Part shown: positions 7,711-14,710 of the stretch, piece after piece | Layout: each line of letters starts with the position of its first letter | How positions within the stretch are numbered: position 1 is the first letter of the stretch | Assembly (NCBI GenBank): GCA_031366005.1 | Contig: JANLZB010000041.1 | Location: 1 to 20,248 of the forward strand | DNA length: 20,248 nucleotides | Reading direction: 5' to 3' | DNA from: JANLUX01 sp031366005 | GTDB lineage: Bacteria > Bacteroidota > Bacteroidia > AKYH767-A > OLB10 | Position numbers and translations under genes: made by a program | The notes under the pieces: model-generated | Databases searched by the model: none | Seen by the model: the letters and a program-made list of their open reading frames with translations, nothing else | Told to the model about the DNA's origin: nothing

Positions 7711-9075
7711 CTATCTCGCCATCACATCCACAATATCAAATCGTGTGATGATGTAATTTTTATTCTGTTTAAAATCTTTTACCAGCACCGCATCTTTTCC
7801 GTTACTCATCATTTTAGAAAGCACTTCAATAGGAGTGGTGATGTCAACAAAAGGCAATGCTTCGGTCATGATGGTTTCAACAGATTGATTTTTTATCTCT
7901 GGGTTTTCTAAAATTTTATTGAAGACTAACTGTTCATTCACTGATCCTAAGATGCGGTTGTCGGCCGTTACAGGTAACTGTGAGATATTGTTTTCCGTAA
8001 TCAGCTTTAATGCTTTAGCAATGCTATCTTTCTTATCAATCGTAATCAGCTCCACATTTTTTCTTGATGCAACTATGTCCTGTGCGGTAAATCCTTTTTT
8101 ATCAATGTATCCCATCTTGAGCATCCATTCATCATTAAAAATTTTTGCGAGATAGCGTGTTCCGTGATCATGAAAAATTACTACCACCACATCATCTTTA
8201 GTAAGCTTATCTTTTAATTGATGTAATCCTGCAATTGCAGAACCTGCCGAATTACCAACCCAGATCCCTTCTTTCTTTACAATCTCACGCGTCATCAAAG
8301 CCGCATCTTTATCGGTCACTTTTTCAAAAAGATCAATCACTGAGAAATCATAATTTTTCGGAATAAAATCTTCACCTATTCCTTCGGTCACATAAGGATA
8401 GATTTCATTTTTCTCCAGCTTTCCTGTTTCGTGATATTTTTTAAGAGCTGAACCATAGGTGTCAATGGCCCATATTTTAATATTCGGATTTTTTTCTTTG
8501 AGAAACATTCCGGTACCTGTAATTGTTCCACCGGTTCCGGCACCCACAACAAGATGTGTTATTTTTCCTTCTGTCTGTTCCCAAATCTCAGGACCTGTTT
8601 GTTCGTAGTGAGCTTGGCGGTTACTTAAATTATCATATTGATTTGGATAAAAAGAATTTGGAATTTCTTTGCTCAATCTCGCAGAAACGGAATAATAAGA
8701 ACGCGGATCTTCAGGTTCCACATTAGTAGGGCAAACAATCACATCAGCACCAAATGCTCTCATCGCGTCCACTTTTTCTTTTGATTGCTTATCCGTTGTG
8801 GTGAAAATGCATTTATAGCCTTTCACAATGGCAGCAATAGCAAGTCCCATTCCTGTGTTGCCGGAAGTGCCTTCTATAATTGTTCCTCCCGGTTTTAACT
8901 TGCCTGCTTTCTCAGCGTCTTCAATCATCTTCACAGCCATCCGGTCTTTGATGGAATTGCCGGGATTAAAAGTTTCAACCTTGGCAAGCACCAATGCAGG
9001 TATATCTTCAACAACTTTATTGAGCTTAACTAATGGTGTGTGACCAATGGTTTCAAGGATATTTTTACTATACAT
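7711..9075 (-). CDS. Cystathionine beta-synthase with C-terminal CBS domain pair
   Basis: A PLP enzyme that condenses serine (or O-acetylserine) with homocysteine or sulfide, in transsulfuration or cysteine synthesis. It has 454 residues. The fold-type II core holds the Schiff-base Lys43 in NPGNSIKDRMA, the substrate loop EGTSGNTGMG (68-77), the phosphate-binding GAGTGGT (178-184) and WVGNSAGSAIAG (272-283). EGIGEDFIPKNYD resembles cystathionine beta-synthases more than cysteine synthases. Two CBS motifs follow (about 338-390 and 398-453), a likely regulatory module. The haem-binding N-terminus of the animal enzyme is absent. The frame stays open upstream through the hairpin repeat to 9174, but homology begins at the ATG at 9075. 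Confidence 0.92.
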   Translation of the reverse strand: MYSKNILETIGHTPLVKLNKVVEDIPALVLAKVETFNPGNSIKDRMAVKMIEDAEKAGKLKPGGTIIEGTSGNTGMGLAIAAIVKGYKCIFTTTDKQSKEKVDAMRAFGADVIVCPTNVEPEDPRSYYSVSARLSKEIPNSFYPNQYDNLSNRQAHYEQTGPEIWEQTEGKITHLVVGAGTGGTITGTGMFLKEKNPNIKIWAIDTYGSALKKYHETGKLEKNEIYPYVTEGIGEDFIPKNYDFSVIDLFEKVTDKDAALMTREIVKKEGIWVGNSAGSAIAGLHQLKDKLTKDDVVVVIFHDHGTRYLAKIFNDEWMLKMGYIDKKGFTAQDIVASRKNVELITIDKKDSIAKALKLITENNISQLPVTADNRILGSVNEQLVFNKILENPEIKNQSVETIMTEALPFVDITTPIEVLSKMMSNGKDAVLVKDFKQNKNYIITRFDIVDVMAR

Positions 9076-9114
9076 GTCGGAATAAATTTTTAAGAGGGCG
9101 AAGTTAGTGTTTTG

Positions 9115-9179
9115 CGTCATTGCGAGGAACGAAGCAATCTGTTTCATAGGGTGAGATTGCTTCGTTCCTCGCAATGACG
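9115..9179. repeat. 65-base hairpin repeat element, copy 2
   Basis: Perfect 26-base arms at 9115-9140 and 9154-9179 surround a 13-base loop (GTTTCATAGGGTG). Compared with copy 1 at 102-166, the stem differs at positions that change in both arms together: T-A pairs here are C-G pairs there. Pairing is kept in both. It fills most of the gap between rlmH and the synthase gene. It may act as a transcript stem between the two co-oriented genes, but it lacks a T tract. Confidence 0.92.
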
Positions 9180-9188
9180 GTAATTTTA

Positions 9189-9656
9189 TTATTGATGATG
9201 ATAACTCTCGTTTCGTAAAATGGTCATTGCACGATAAAACTGTTCTGCAAAAATTAATCTCGCCATTTCATGTGTAAATGTAAGTCGTGATAAAGTGATA
9301 GTTGCATTTGCACGTTCGCGTAAAATATTTTCAAAACCATAGGCGCCTCCAATCACAAAAACAATTGCTCTAGGATTTTTGTTAATCATTTGTTGTAACC
9401 ACTCTGCAAATTTTACTGAGCTGAATTCTTTTCCTTTCTCATCCAATAACACCACAAAATCAGTCGGCTTGATTTGTTTCAATATTAAATCATTTTCTGC
9501 TTTATGGTTTGCATCAGCATTTGATTGTGTTTTGATTTCTTTCAGTTCGGAATATTCTACAGGCAAATAATGTTGAAGCCGTTTTAGATAAAGCTGAATT
9601 CCTTCATTGATAAAAGTCATTTTTGTTTTACCAGGAGAAATAATTTTTATTGTCAT
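9189..9656 (-). CDS. rlmH: 23S rRNA (pseudouridine1915-N3)-methyltransferase RlmH
   Basis: A SPOUT-fold enzyme that uses S-adenosylmethionine to methylate pseudouridine 1915 in helix 69 of 23S rRNA on the assembled ribosome. The protein has 155 residues, the usual length of the family. Visible signatures are LLDEKGKEFSS (70-80), the knotted SAM-binding segment VIGGAYGF (101-108), LSRLTFTHEMAR (122-133), AEQFYRAMTI and the C-terminal YHH (152-154). The ATG at 9656 gives a standard N-terminus (MTIKIISPGK). It is divergent from engB. Confidence 0.96.
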   Translation of the reverse strand: MTIKIISPGKTKMTFINEGIQLYLKRLQHYLPVEYSELKEIKTQSNADANHKAENDLILKQIKPTDFVVLLDEKGKEFSSVKFAEWLQQMINKNPRAIVFVIGGAYGFENILRERANATITLSRLTFTHEMARLIFAEQFYRAMTILRNESYHHQ

Positions 9657-9724
9657 TTATTTGATGTGTGGGAAATTAAATAAATTAGGTAATCAAAGTA
9701 ATTCGGAACATTCGTATAGCATTT

Positions 9725-9758
9725 GTTAATTAGTATCCAACTGATTCGTTAATTAGTA
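9725..9758 (+). repeat. Pair of 11-base direct repeats upstream of engB
   Basis: GTTAATTAGTA occurs at 9725-9735 and again at 9748-9758, 23 bases apart, the second ending four bases before the engB -7 box. The spacing is close to two helical turns, which would suit a protein binding one DNA face. Any operator role is speculative; related TTAATTAGTGT sequences flank the repeat region after engB. Confidence 0.4.
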
Positions 9759-9761
9759 ACC

Positions 9762-9769
9762 TATTTTTG
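9762..9769 (+). promoter_or_regulatory. -7 promoter element of engB, implying a leaderless transcript
   Basis: TATTTTTG matches TAnnTTTG and ends four bases before the engB ATG. Transcription in Bacteroidota usually starts about 5-7 bases after this box, which would place the first base at or next to the A of the ATG. The same four-base spacing occurs at ispG. Confidence 0.5.
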
Positions 9770-9773
9770 TTCA

Positions 9774-10379
9774 ATGAATATTTCAACGGCTGAATTTATA
9801 TGCAGTAACACAAAGATGGAAAAGCTGCCCGAAGCCAGATTGCCTGAGTTCGCTTTTATCGGTCGTTCCAATGTTGGTAAGAGTTCGTTGATTAATATGC
9901 TTACCAAACGCAAAGGGTTGGCGAAAACTTCCAACACTCCAGGTAAAACGCAAACCATCAATCATTTTATCATCAATAATAACTGGTACTTAGTTGACTT
10001 GCCTGGATATGGATTTGCAAAAGTTGCACAAACTACACGTGGAACATGGGAGAAAATGATCAGCCAGTATTTGCAGCAACGATTGAATCTAATGAATGTG
10101 TTCGTGCTGGTTGACATAAGACTCATTCCTCAGAAAAATGATTTGAATTTTATTAATCGTTTAGGAGAACTTGCTATGCCATTCGCAATTATTTTTACAA
10201 AAGCAGATAAATTACCAAAAACAAAAATTCAACTCCAGGTGGATGCTTACAATAAAACCTTGCTTGAATACTGGGAAGAACTGCCTAAACAATTTGTTAC
10301 TTCGGCAGAAAACGCATTGGGAAGAAATGAATTGCTTGAGTATATTGAAGGGATTGCCAAACAATATAAGAAGACTTAA
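9774..10379 (+). CDS. engB: Ribosome biogenesis GTPase EngB (YihA/YsxC)
   Basis: An essential-type small GTPase that acts in assembly of the large ribosomal subunit. It has 201 residues. The G motifs are in order: G1 GRSNVGKSSL (30-39), the switch I Thr in the NTPGKTQTIN segment, G3 DLPGYGFAKV, G4 TKADK and G5 TSA. The FAFIGRSNVGKSS and PGKTQTINHF stretches are diagnostic of the EngB subfamily among TrmE-Era GTPases. The start is the ATG at 9774, placed very close to a -7 promoter box. It is followed on the right by the palindromic element that opens the accessory block. Confidence 0.96.
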   Translation: MNISTAEFICSNTKMEKLPEARLPEFAFIGRSNVGKSSLINMLTKRKGLAKTSNTPGKTQTINHFIINNNWYLVDLPGYGFAKVAQTTRGTWEKMISQYLQQRLNLMNVFVLVDIRLIPQKNDLNFINRLGELAMPFAIIFTKADKLPKTKIQLQVDAYNKTLLEYWEELPKQFVTSAENALGRNELLEYIEGIAKQYKKT

Positions 10380-10523
10380 TTAGTGTCCGTTTACAAGTCC
10401 TACTTTTTCAAAAATAAATTGAATAGAACGCAGAAGACACAGATACTGATGATAAAACATGATTTTATCTGAAAAAAACATAACAATCTACTTCATCTGC
10501 ATTCTATTAGACAACACTAATTA
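10377..10523. repeat. Nested palindromic (MITE-like) element between engB and the WYL gene
   Basis: Three nested inverted repeats share one centre. The outer is TAATTAGTGT at 10377-10386 with ACACTAATTA at 10514-10523. The middle is a 22-base imperfect pair at 10422-10443 and 10487-10508. The inner is GATAAAA (10451-10457) with TTTTATC (10463-10469). The outer ends overlap the stop codons of both convergent genes, so the element supplies or borders their ends. It may act as a bidirectional terminator, or be a decayed non-autonomous mobile element. No transposase is encoded. Confidence 0.65.
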
Positions 10524-11446
10524 GCGTTTTGATATTGTTTCAATGCGTTTTGATAGGCTTGCTTTATTTCAGTTATCAGCGATTGTGGTTTTATCACTTT
10601 CATGTTGTCGCCAAAGGAAAGAAGCTCCATAATAAAATCATGGGTTATGTACAGTTTCAATTTTATTTGCAATTCATTTTTGTTGTCAATCAAAACTTGT
10701 TGTGTTTCGTGAAGTGGTAATGACTTGATATACTTTCCCTGGAATGCATTGTACGATAAAATTATTTCCTGTGGTTCTTCATCATCAGGGCTGATGATTC
10801 CAAAACAATAACGATAGCTTTCTTCGATGTTGTAAGTTTTAGGAAATTCAAATTTTCTTTTTGAAATTTCAAGATTTGATAAACGGTCGAGGGCAAAACT
10901 TTTTATGTTTCCTTCTTTGTTGTCCTTCGCTAAAAGATACCAGCGGTTTTTAAATTCTTTTAAAGAATAAGGTTCTGTAGTTCGTTCGGTTATTTCTTCT
11001 TCCCAGAATTTTTGATAAGAGAATTTGATTTGCAGTTTGTTTTTTATGGCATGAAGCAAACCATATAAATTTTCCGTGCCTTGCGGTTTGCGTTTTTCTA
11101 AATGAATGAATGGAGTTAAATCCTGTGCAAGATTTAATGAGTTGAACATGTCAAATGCTTCAATCATTCTTTGAAAGTTCGTATTCTCTGTTTCACTCTG
11201 GCTGATGAAATAACCTTTAGCGGAAGTTGAATATTCAATATCAATTCCAAAAATGTTTCTTATCTCCCGAATATCACGCTGCAAAGTCCGTTTTGAAAAA
11301 CCAATGTTTAAAGTATCATCCTGCATTTGCAGATAGTCAAACTGTTTTTCAATGTAACCTTGCAGCTCCTCATAAGTGGAGTAAGGTTTTGATTTCAGTT
11401 TTTTCAGGATGAGCAGGTAACGGGAGAAGTAGCCGCGTTTGGACAT
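10517..11446 (-). CDS. WYL-domain transcriptional regulator
   Basis: A 309-residue regulator. The N-terminal winged helix-turn-helix region (about 1-75) includes SKRTLQRDIREIRNIFGIDI and ends with the wing GYFIS. A WYL domain follows at about 130-210, with the signature residues in FKNRWYLLAKD and then SFALDRLSNLEI. A C-terminal extension (WCX type) runs to the end. WYL proteins sense nucleic-acid or nucleotide ligands and often control phage-defence loci. It lies 21 bases downstream of the DUF262 gene in the same orientation, so it is probably co-transcribed and may autoregulate the block. Its own stop codon lies inside the terminal repeat of the palindromic element. Confidence 0.9.
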   Translation of the reverse strand: MSKRGYFSRYLLILKKLKSKPYSTYEELQGYIEKQFDYLQMQDDTLNIGFSKRTLQRDIREIRNIFGIDIEYSTSAKGYFISQSETENTNFQRMIEAFDMFNSLNLAQDLTPFIHLEKRKPQGTENLYGLLHAIKNKLQIKFSYQKFWEEEITERTTEPYSLKEFKNRWYLLAKDNKEGNIKSFALDRLSNLEISKRKFEFPKTYNIEESYRYCFGIISPDDEEPQEIILSYNAFQGKYIKSLPLHETQQVLIDNKNELQIKLKLYITHDFIMELLSFGDNMKVIKPQSLITEIKQAYQNALKQYQNAN

Positions 11447-11467
11447 TTTACATCAATACAATCTATT

Positions 11468-13339
11468 TTATAAATTTTTAATTATGTAATCCTCATAAAA
11501 AAGCATCTTGTTTTTTTTATCGTCAGAAAATTTCAAGCCTTCAATTTTGGTTTCTAAAAATGACAGCATATCAAATCCCCTTTCTAATATTTCTTTTTCA
11601 GTCCAAATTTCTTTTTTGCTTATCGTAATTTCATTAAAAGAGCCTGTTTTAAATCTTTCTTTTTTGTCAATCCATGGTTTATTTCCTAATGAGGAGTTTT
11701 TGCCTTTCTTAAGGATAGTTAAATTTCCCAGCGTATTTATTAAAACCTTATACGCCATTTCTTTTTTTTCAGCATCTAAATTTTTAGTAAAATTATTAAC
11801 CGATTCACTCCAAAAGTCTTTCCAGTTTTGCGGAATAATATGTTCAATAGTTGTTTCTTCAAATTCATCTAACTTGATTTTTTCTGAATCATGCGGATAT
11901 TTATTTCTTAAATATTCCTCGTACTCAAACAAAAAATATTTAAGAGCTCCCCATCTGTGAAAACCTTTAGGTCCTTTCACATAATTGAACAAGTCATTCA
12001 TTGAAGAAATAAGGCGTTCCGAATCTGGCTTTTGATTTAACAGTTCTTGAATTTCTGTATTAACTTGTAATATATCTTTCTCTTTATTATAAATTTCTCT
12101 ACCACGGAAAGCAAAAAATCTTTCATCAAAAACCCATAGACCGTTTACTTTATTTCTAAATAAGATAGCCTCAGTGTTATTGAATAAAGTATTTAGTATT
12201 TCAATATTATCTTTTGTATCAAGTACAGATAACAAAAACACTTTCATTTCCCTTGAGTTATTAAGCAAAAGAATTTTTTTAACAATCAGATAATCACTAT
12301 TGTGTATGTTGTACCAAATATCAGATGATTGTGAAATACTCAATATATAATCTTCAATTTTTATGTAGCTTACAATATCTTCTCCCTCATGTTTATCTGC
12401 ACGATTGCAAAACATTTGGAAAATTTTTTCTTCGGCAAGTTTTTCAGAAAAGACTGCTTCTTTCGGTTCTTTAATCATTGATAAATGAGAAGCCAAAAAT
12501 TCATCCTCATCTAATAAATTATTTGGGTTCTTCGCAAGATTTTTATAAATATTACCCCAAGCGTCATTGATTTTTCTTCTTAAATTTTTTTTATCTTCTG
12601 TATTTGTTGAAGGCAGTTTAACAGTCAAATAAATCAATCTGTTTTTTAACTTTTCAAGAATTGTCAATGGTCTTCCACGGTTATTCATTGTTTCAAAAAC
12701 CGCCTGAACATCTAAATCTATTTCAATAAACTTTTCATCAAATTGAAGACAATTAGATATTTTCTTAAAAATATTTTCTAGCTGCCCATGGGGCTTTGAT
12801 TCTAATTTCTTTGCAAAAAATTTTTTTGCGAATTCAAGATTTTTGGAATAAACATTAAAACCACCATCTGTTATTGTTTTTGTATCATTAAATATTGTTG
12901 CTAATAAGTATTTATAATTTGTATCTTTTTCAGAATACGAAAATTTATATATTTTACTATGCCCATTTAATTTGCTTCTGTAGATATAGTTTTGTTCTAA
13001 TTCATTTTTTGAAATTTCGCAATAACCTTCTTCTATTTTTAATTTCAAAATCAATTCATGAAGTAATATCATAATGGTTGTGAGCCGCTGCTGTCCGTCA
13101 ATAACATCAAATATTTCAGCGCTATCTAATATCCATTTCGCTTCTTCAGTTATTGCTATTGAGCTTTTTTCCAGAAATATTGTTCCAGTATAATGTTGTC
13201 CGAGTTTACCATCTTTTTCAATTTCAATTTCTTCCAAGTCGTCCCAGAATTCATTCAGTTGTTTTTCAACCCATGCATACCCTCTTTGATAATCGGGAAT
13301 TCTAAATATTTTTCTATTAAATAATTGTTGGAGATTCAT
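11468..13339 (-). CDS. GmrSD-type restriction protein: DUF262 NTPase plus DUF1524 HNH nuclease
   Basis: A 623-residue single-chain protein of the GmrSD/BrxU class, in which a DUF262 domain uses nucleotide to license cutting of modified DNA. DUF262 motifs are FRIPDYQRGYAW (12-23), HYTGTIFLE and the catalytic DGQQRLTT (81-88), followed by FETMNNRGRPLT (215-226). The C-terminal DUF1524/HNH-like nuclease has IEHIIPQN (498-505), LGNLTIL (537-543) and NSSLGN (548-553), all intact. Members act as type IV restriction enzymes against phages with modified bases; the target here is unknown. Base composition is distinctly more AT-rich than engB or rlmH, consistent with transfer. The ATG at 13339 lies 17 bases after the exonuclease frame ends. 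Confidence 0.9.
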   Translation of the reverse strand: MNLQQLFNRKIFRIPDYQRGYAWVEKQLNEFWDDLEEIEIEKDGKLGQHYTGTIFLEKSSIAITEEAKWILDSAEIFDVIDGQQRLTTIMILLHELILKLKIEEGYCEISKNELEQNYIYRSKLNGHSKIYKFSYSEKDTNYKYLLATIFNDTKTITDGGFNVYSKNLEFAKKFFAKKLESKPHGQLENIFKKISNCLQFDEKFIEIDLDVQAVFETMNNRGRPLTILEKLKNRLIYLTVKLPSTNTEDKKNLRRKINDAWGNIYKNLAKNPNNLLDEDEFLASHLSMIKEPKEAVFSEKLAEEKIFQMFCNRADKHEGEDIVSYIKIEDYILSISQSSDIWYNIHNSDYLIVKKILLLNNSREMKVFLLSVLDTKDNIEILNTLFNNTEAILFRNKVNGLWVFDERFFAFRGREIYNKEKDILQVNTEIQELLNQKPDSERLISSMNDLFNYVKGPKGFHRWGALKYFLFEYEEYLRNKYPHDSEKIKLDEFEETTIEHIIPQNWKDFWSESVNNFTKNLDAEKKEMAYKVLINTLGNLTILKKGKNSSLGNKPWIDKKERFKTGSFNEITISKKEIWTEKEILERGFDMLSFLETKIEGLKFSDDKKNKMLFYEDYIIKNL

Positions 13340-13356
13340 CTCTTGTTTTAATTTGG

Positions 13357-13842
13357 TTAAATATTTTTATTAAGCAAATGTAATTTATAACGTTCCGCAC
13401 AAGCCATTGCATCACTCAACGCATCGTGATGATTCAAAGGAATTTTATATTCCTTACATAGCGAAGCTAAGTTGTCTCCGAAAATTCTGTAAGTGCAATG
13501 TCCTGTGTATTGCGGTGGTTCAATGCCCTAATATTCCAGCGTTAGATTGAGGCAATGAAAGTCAAAAGAAAAGCCATTGTGTGCAACAAGGTTTTGATTT
13601 TTAATAAACGACTCAATCTGTTGCCAAACTTTATCAAAGGTTTGTGCATTTACTGTTTGTTCGGGTTTGATACCGTGAATGTCAATGAAGTTGTTCCAAT
13701 AGAAATTATTGGGTGGTTGCACCAAAACAGAAAGCTGTTCTTTAGTGATTCCATTTTCAACACGAACCAAACCAACTTGGCAAATGCTCCAACGCTTACC
13801 ATGTGCTGTTTCAAAATCAATTGCAGTAAATATTTTACTCAT
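13357..13842 (-). pseudogene. DnaQ-like 3'-5' exonuclease gene with a premature amber codon
   Basis: The frame starts at the ATG at 13842 with exonuclease motif I (FTAIDFETA), followed by ICQVGLVRVENG, FIDIHGI and motif II (VAHNGFSFDFHC). It then meets TAG at 13528-13530. Beyond that codon the same frame stays open to TAA at 13357-13359 and encodes the rest of the domain: GIEPPQYTGHCTYRIFG, then motif III with PLNHHDALSDAMACAE, supplying the His and last Asp of the DEDDh set. The truncated product (104 residues) would lack motif III and be inactive. The lost codon was probably Tyr (TAT/TAC to TAG). It lies 17 bases upstream of the DUF262 gene. Genome-wide TAG recoding is unlikely because several neighbours end in TAG. 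Confidence 0.9.
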
Positions 13843-13848
13843 TCCTTG

Positions 13849-14147
13849 TTATGCACTTTTGTAGCTAATTCTCTTGCACTTCTCATCATAGGTTTCTATC
13901 AAGCTACCATTCTTAACTGTGAAATTGTTCCCTGCCGCTCCTCTTACAGTTTTGTTTGATAGGTTCATGTATGAAATGCGTTTACATTTTTCATCATAAA
14001 CTTAATTAATGATCCATTGATCACTACAAAGAAATCGCTTGCGACTCCAGCAACTTCTTTATTAGATTGACTCATGTAGGAAATTCGTTTGCTGTCCTCA
14101 TCATAAACCTCAATAAGACTTCCTTTTACTCTTACATCTGAAATCAT
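13849..14147 (-). pseudogene. Short tandem-repeat protein (GSLIxVYDExxKRISYM units), frameshifted
   Basis: The first frame runs from the ATG at 14147 to 13965. The intact continuation is in the next frame, ending at TAA 13849-13851. Joined, they give about 100 residues made of 36-residue units. Unit 1 begins GSLIEVYDEDSKRISYM, unit 2 GSLIK+VYDEKCKRISYM, and unit 3 GSLIETYDEKCKRISY, which is cut short. Linkers follow the pattern SNKxVxGxAxxxFxVxN. One A lost near 14001-14003 (ATTAAG for ATTAAAG on the coding strand) explains the break. Hypothetical proteins of this repeat type occur in Bacteroidota; I know no function. A small beta-repeat fold is plausible. The gene ends six bases before the exonuclease start. 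Confidence 0.8.
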
Positions 14148-14235
14148 GTTTTTAAAATTTGTTTTTTGTGCTTACTCTATCCAGTTTTCAGCTACACTGT
14201 TTTTCAATTTGTAATAATAGCCTTAAATCCAATCC

Positions 14236-14709
14236 TCACCCCTCCACAAAAAACTGATAATCTACCTTCAATTCAATCCATACATCATCAATATCCACAA
14301 TATCCTGCCATGATAGTTGACTATGAAATATCAGACAGTGCATGGTATAACAAAAGAATAAATGAGCTAACGGATGAGGTGGATGAAGTTCGTTCCAGTT
14401 ATCATTATAAAAACTTTCTTCCTCTGGGTCTTCACCAAATATCAAGAATGTTTTATCCTCCCAAATCGGATTTCCTTCCTCTGCATATTGCCTTTTGTTA
14501 CAATCAGCATTATTACTAAACACACAAAAGCTTTGTTCAAAATTAAAATCATCAATTTGTTTTTCCTGTGCTTGTTTCTTCAATTTTAAATTCAACTCGT
14601 TTGCAAAAAGTCTTATCCGTGTTTCTTCCTTTTTTAATTTGCTGTTTAAATTTTTAATTCTTTCAATATTGATTGGAGAGAAAGAAAAATTTTCTGCTTT
14701 AGCATTCAT
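14236..14709 (-). CDS. Hypothetical protein encoded with the AAA+ ATPase
   Basis: I do not recognise this 157-residue protein. The N-terminal third (about 10-50) is lysine- and glutamate-rich and likely helical or coiled-coil (IKNLNSKLKKEETRIRLF). The rest is mixed, with aromatic and acidic residues (FGEDPEEESFYNDNW) and the stretch PPHPLAHLFFCYTMHCLIFH. There is no signal peptide or clear membrane helix. The ATG at 14709 lies one base after the ATPase stop codon, so the two are translationally coupled and the proteins probably work together. An ATG at 14751 exists but overlaps the ATPase by about 40 bases and is less likely. Confidence 0.72.
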   Translation of the reverse strand: MNAKAENFSFSPINIERIKNLNSKLKKEETRIRLFANELNLKLKKQAQEKQIDDFNFEQSFCVFSNNADCNKRQYAEEGNPIWEDKTFLIFGEDPEEESFYNDNWNELHPPHPLAHLFFCYTMHCLIFHSQLSWQDIVDIDDVWIELKVDYQFFVEG

Positions 14710-14710
14710 A

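Noticed and set aside
9076..9174. An N-terminal extension of the cystathionine beta-synthase through the hairpin repeat
   Set aside because: The extra 33 residues are translated repeat DNA; family similarity starts at the ATG at 9075.
11508..11960. A 150-codon plus-strand frame under the DUF262 gene
   Set aside because: It is antisense to the HNH domain coding region and has low-complexity Ser/Phe-rich composition typical of a shadow of AT-rich coding DNA.
13528..13530. Amber recoding (alternative genetic code) in the exonuclease gene
   Set aside because: TAG is used as the normal stop by several intact genes in this window.
14166..14519. A 117-codon plus-strand frame
   Set aside because: It is antisense to the unknown partner gene (14236-14709), has no recognisable features, and the minus-strand frame is coupled to the ATPase.
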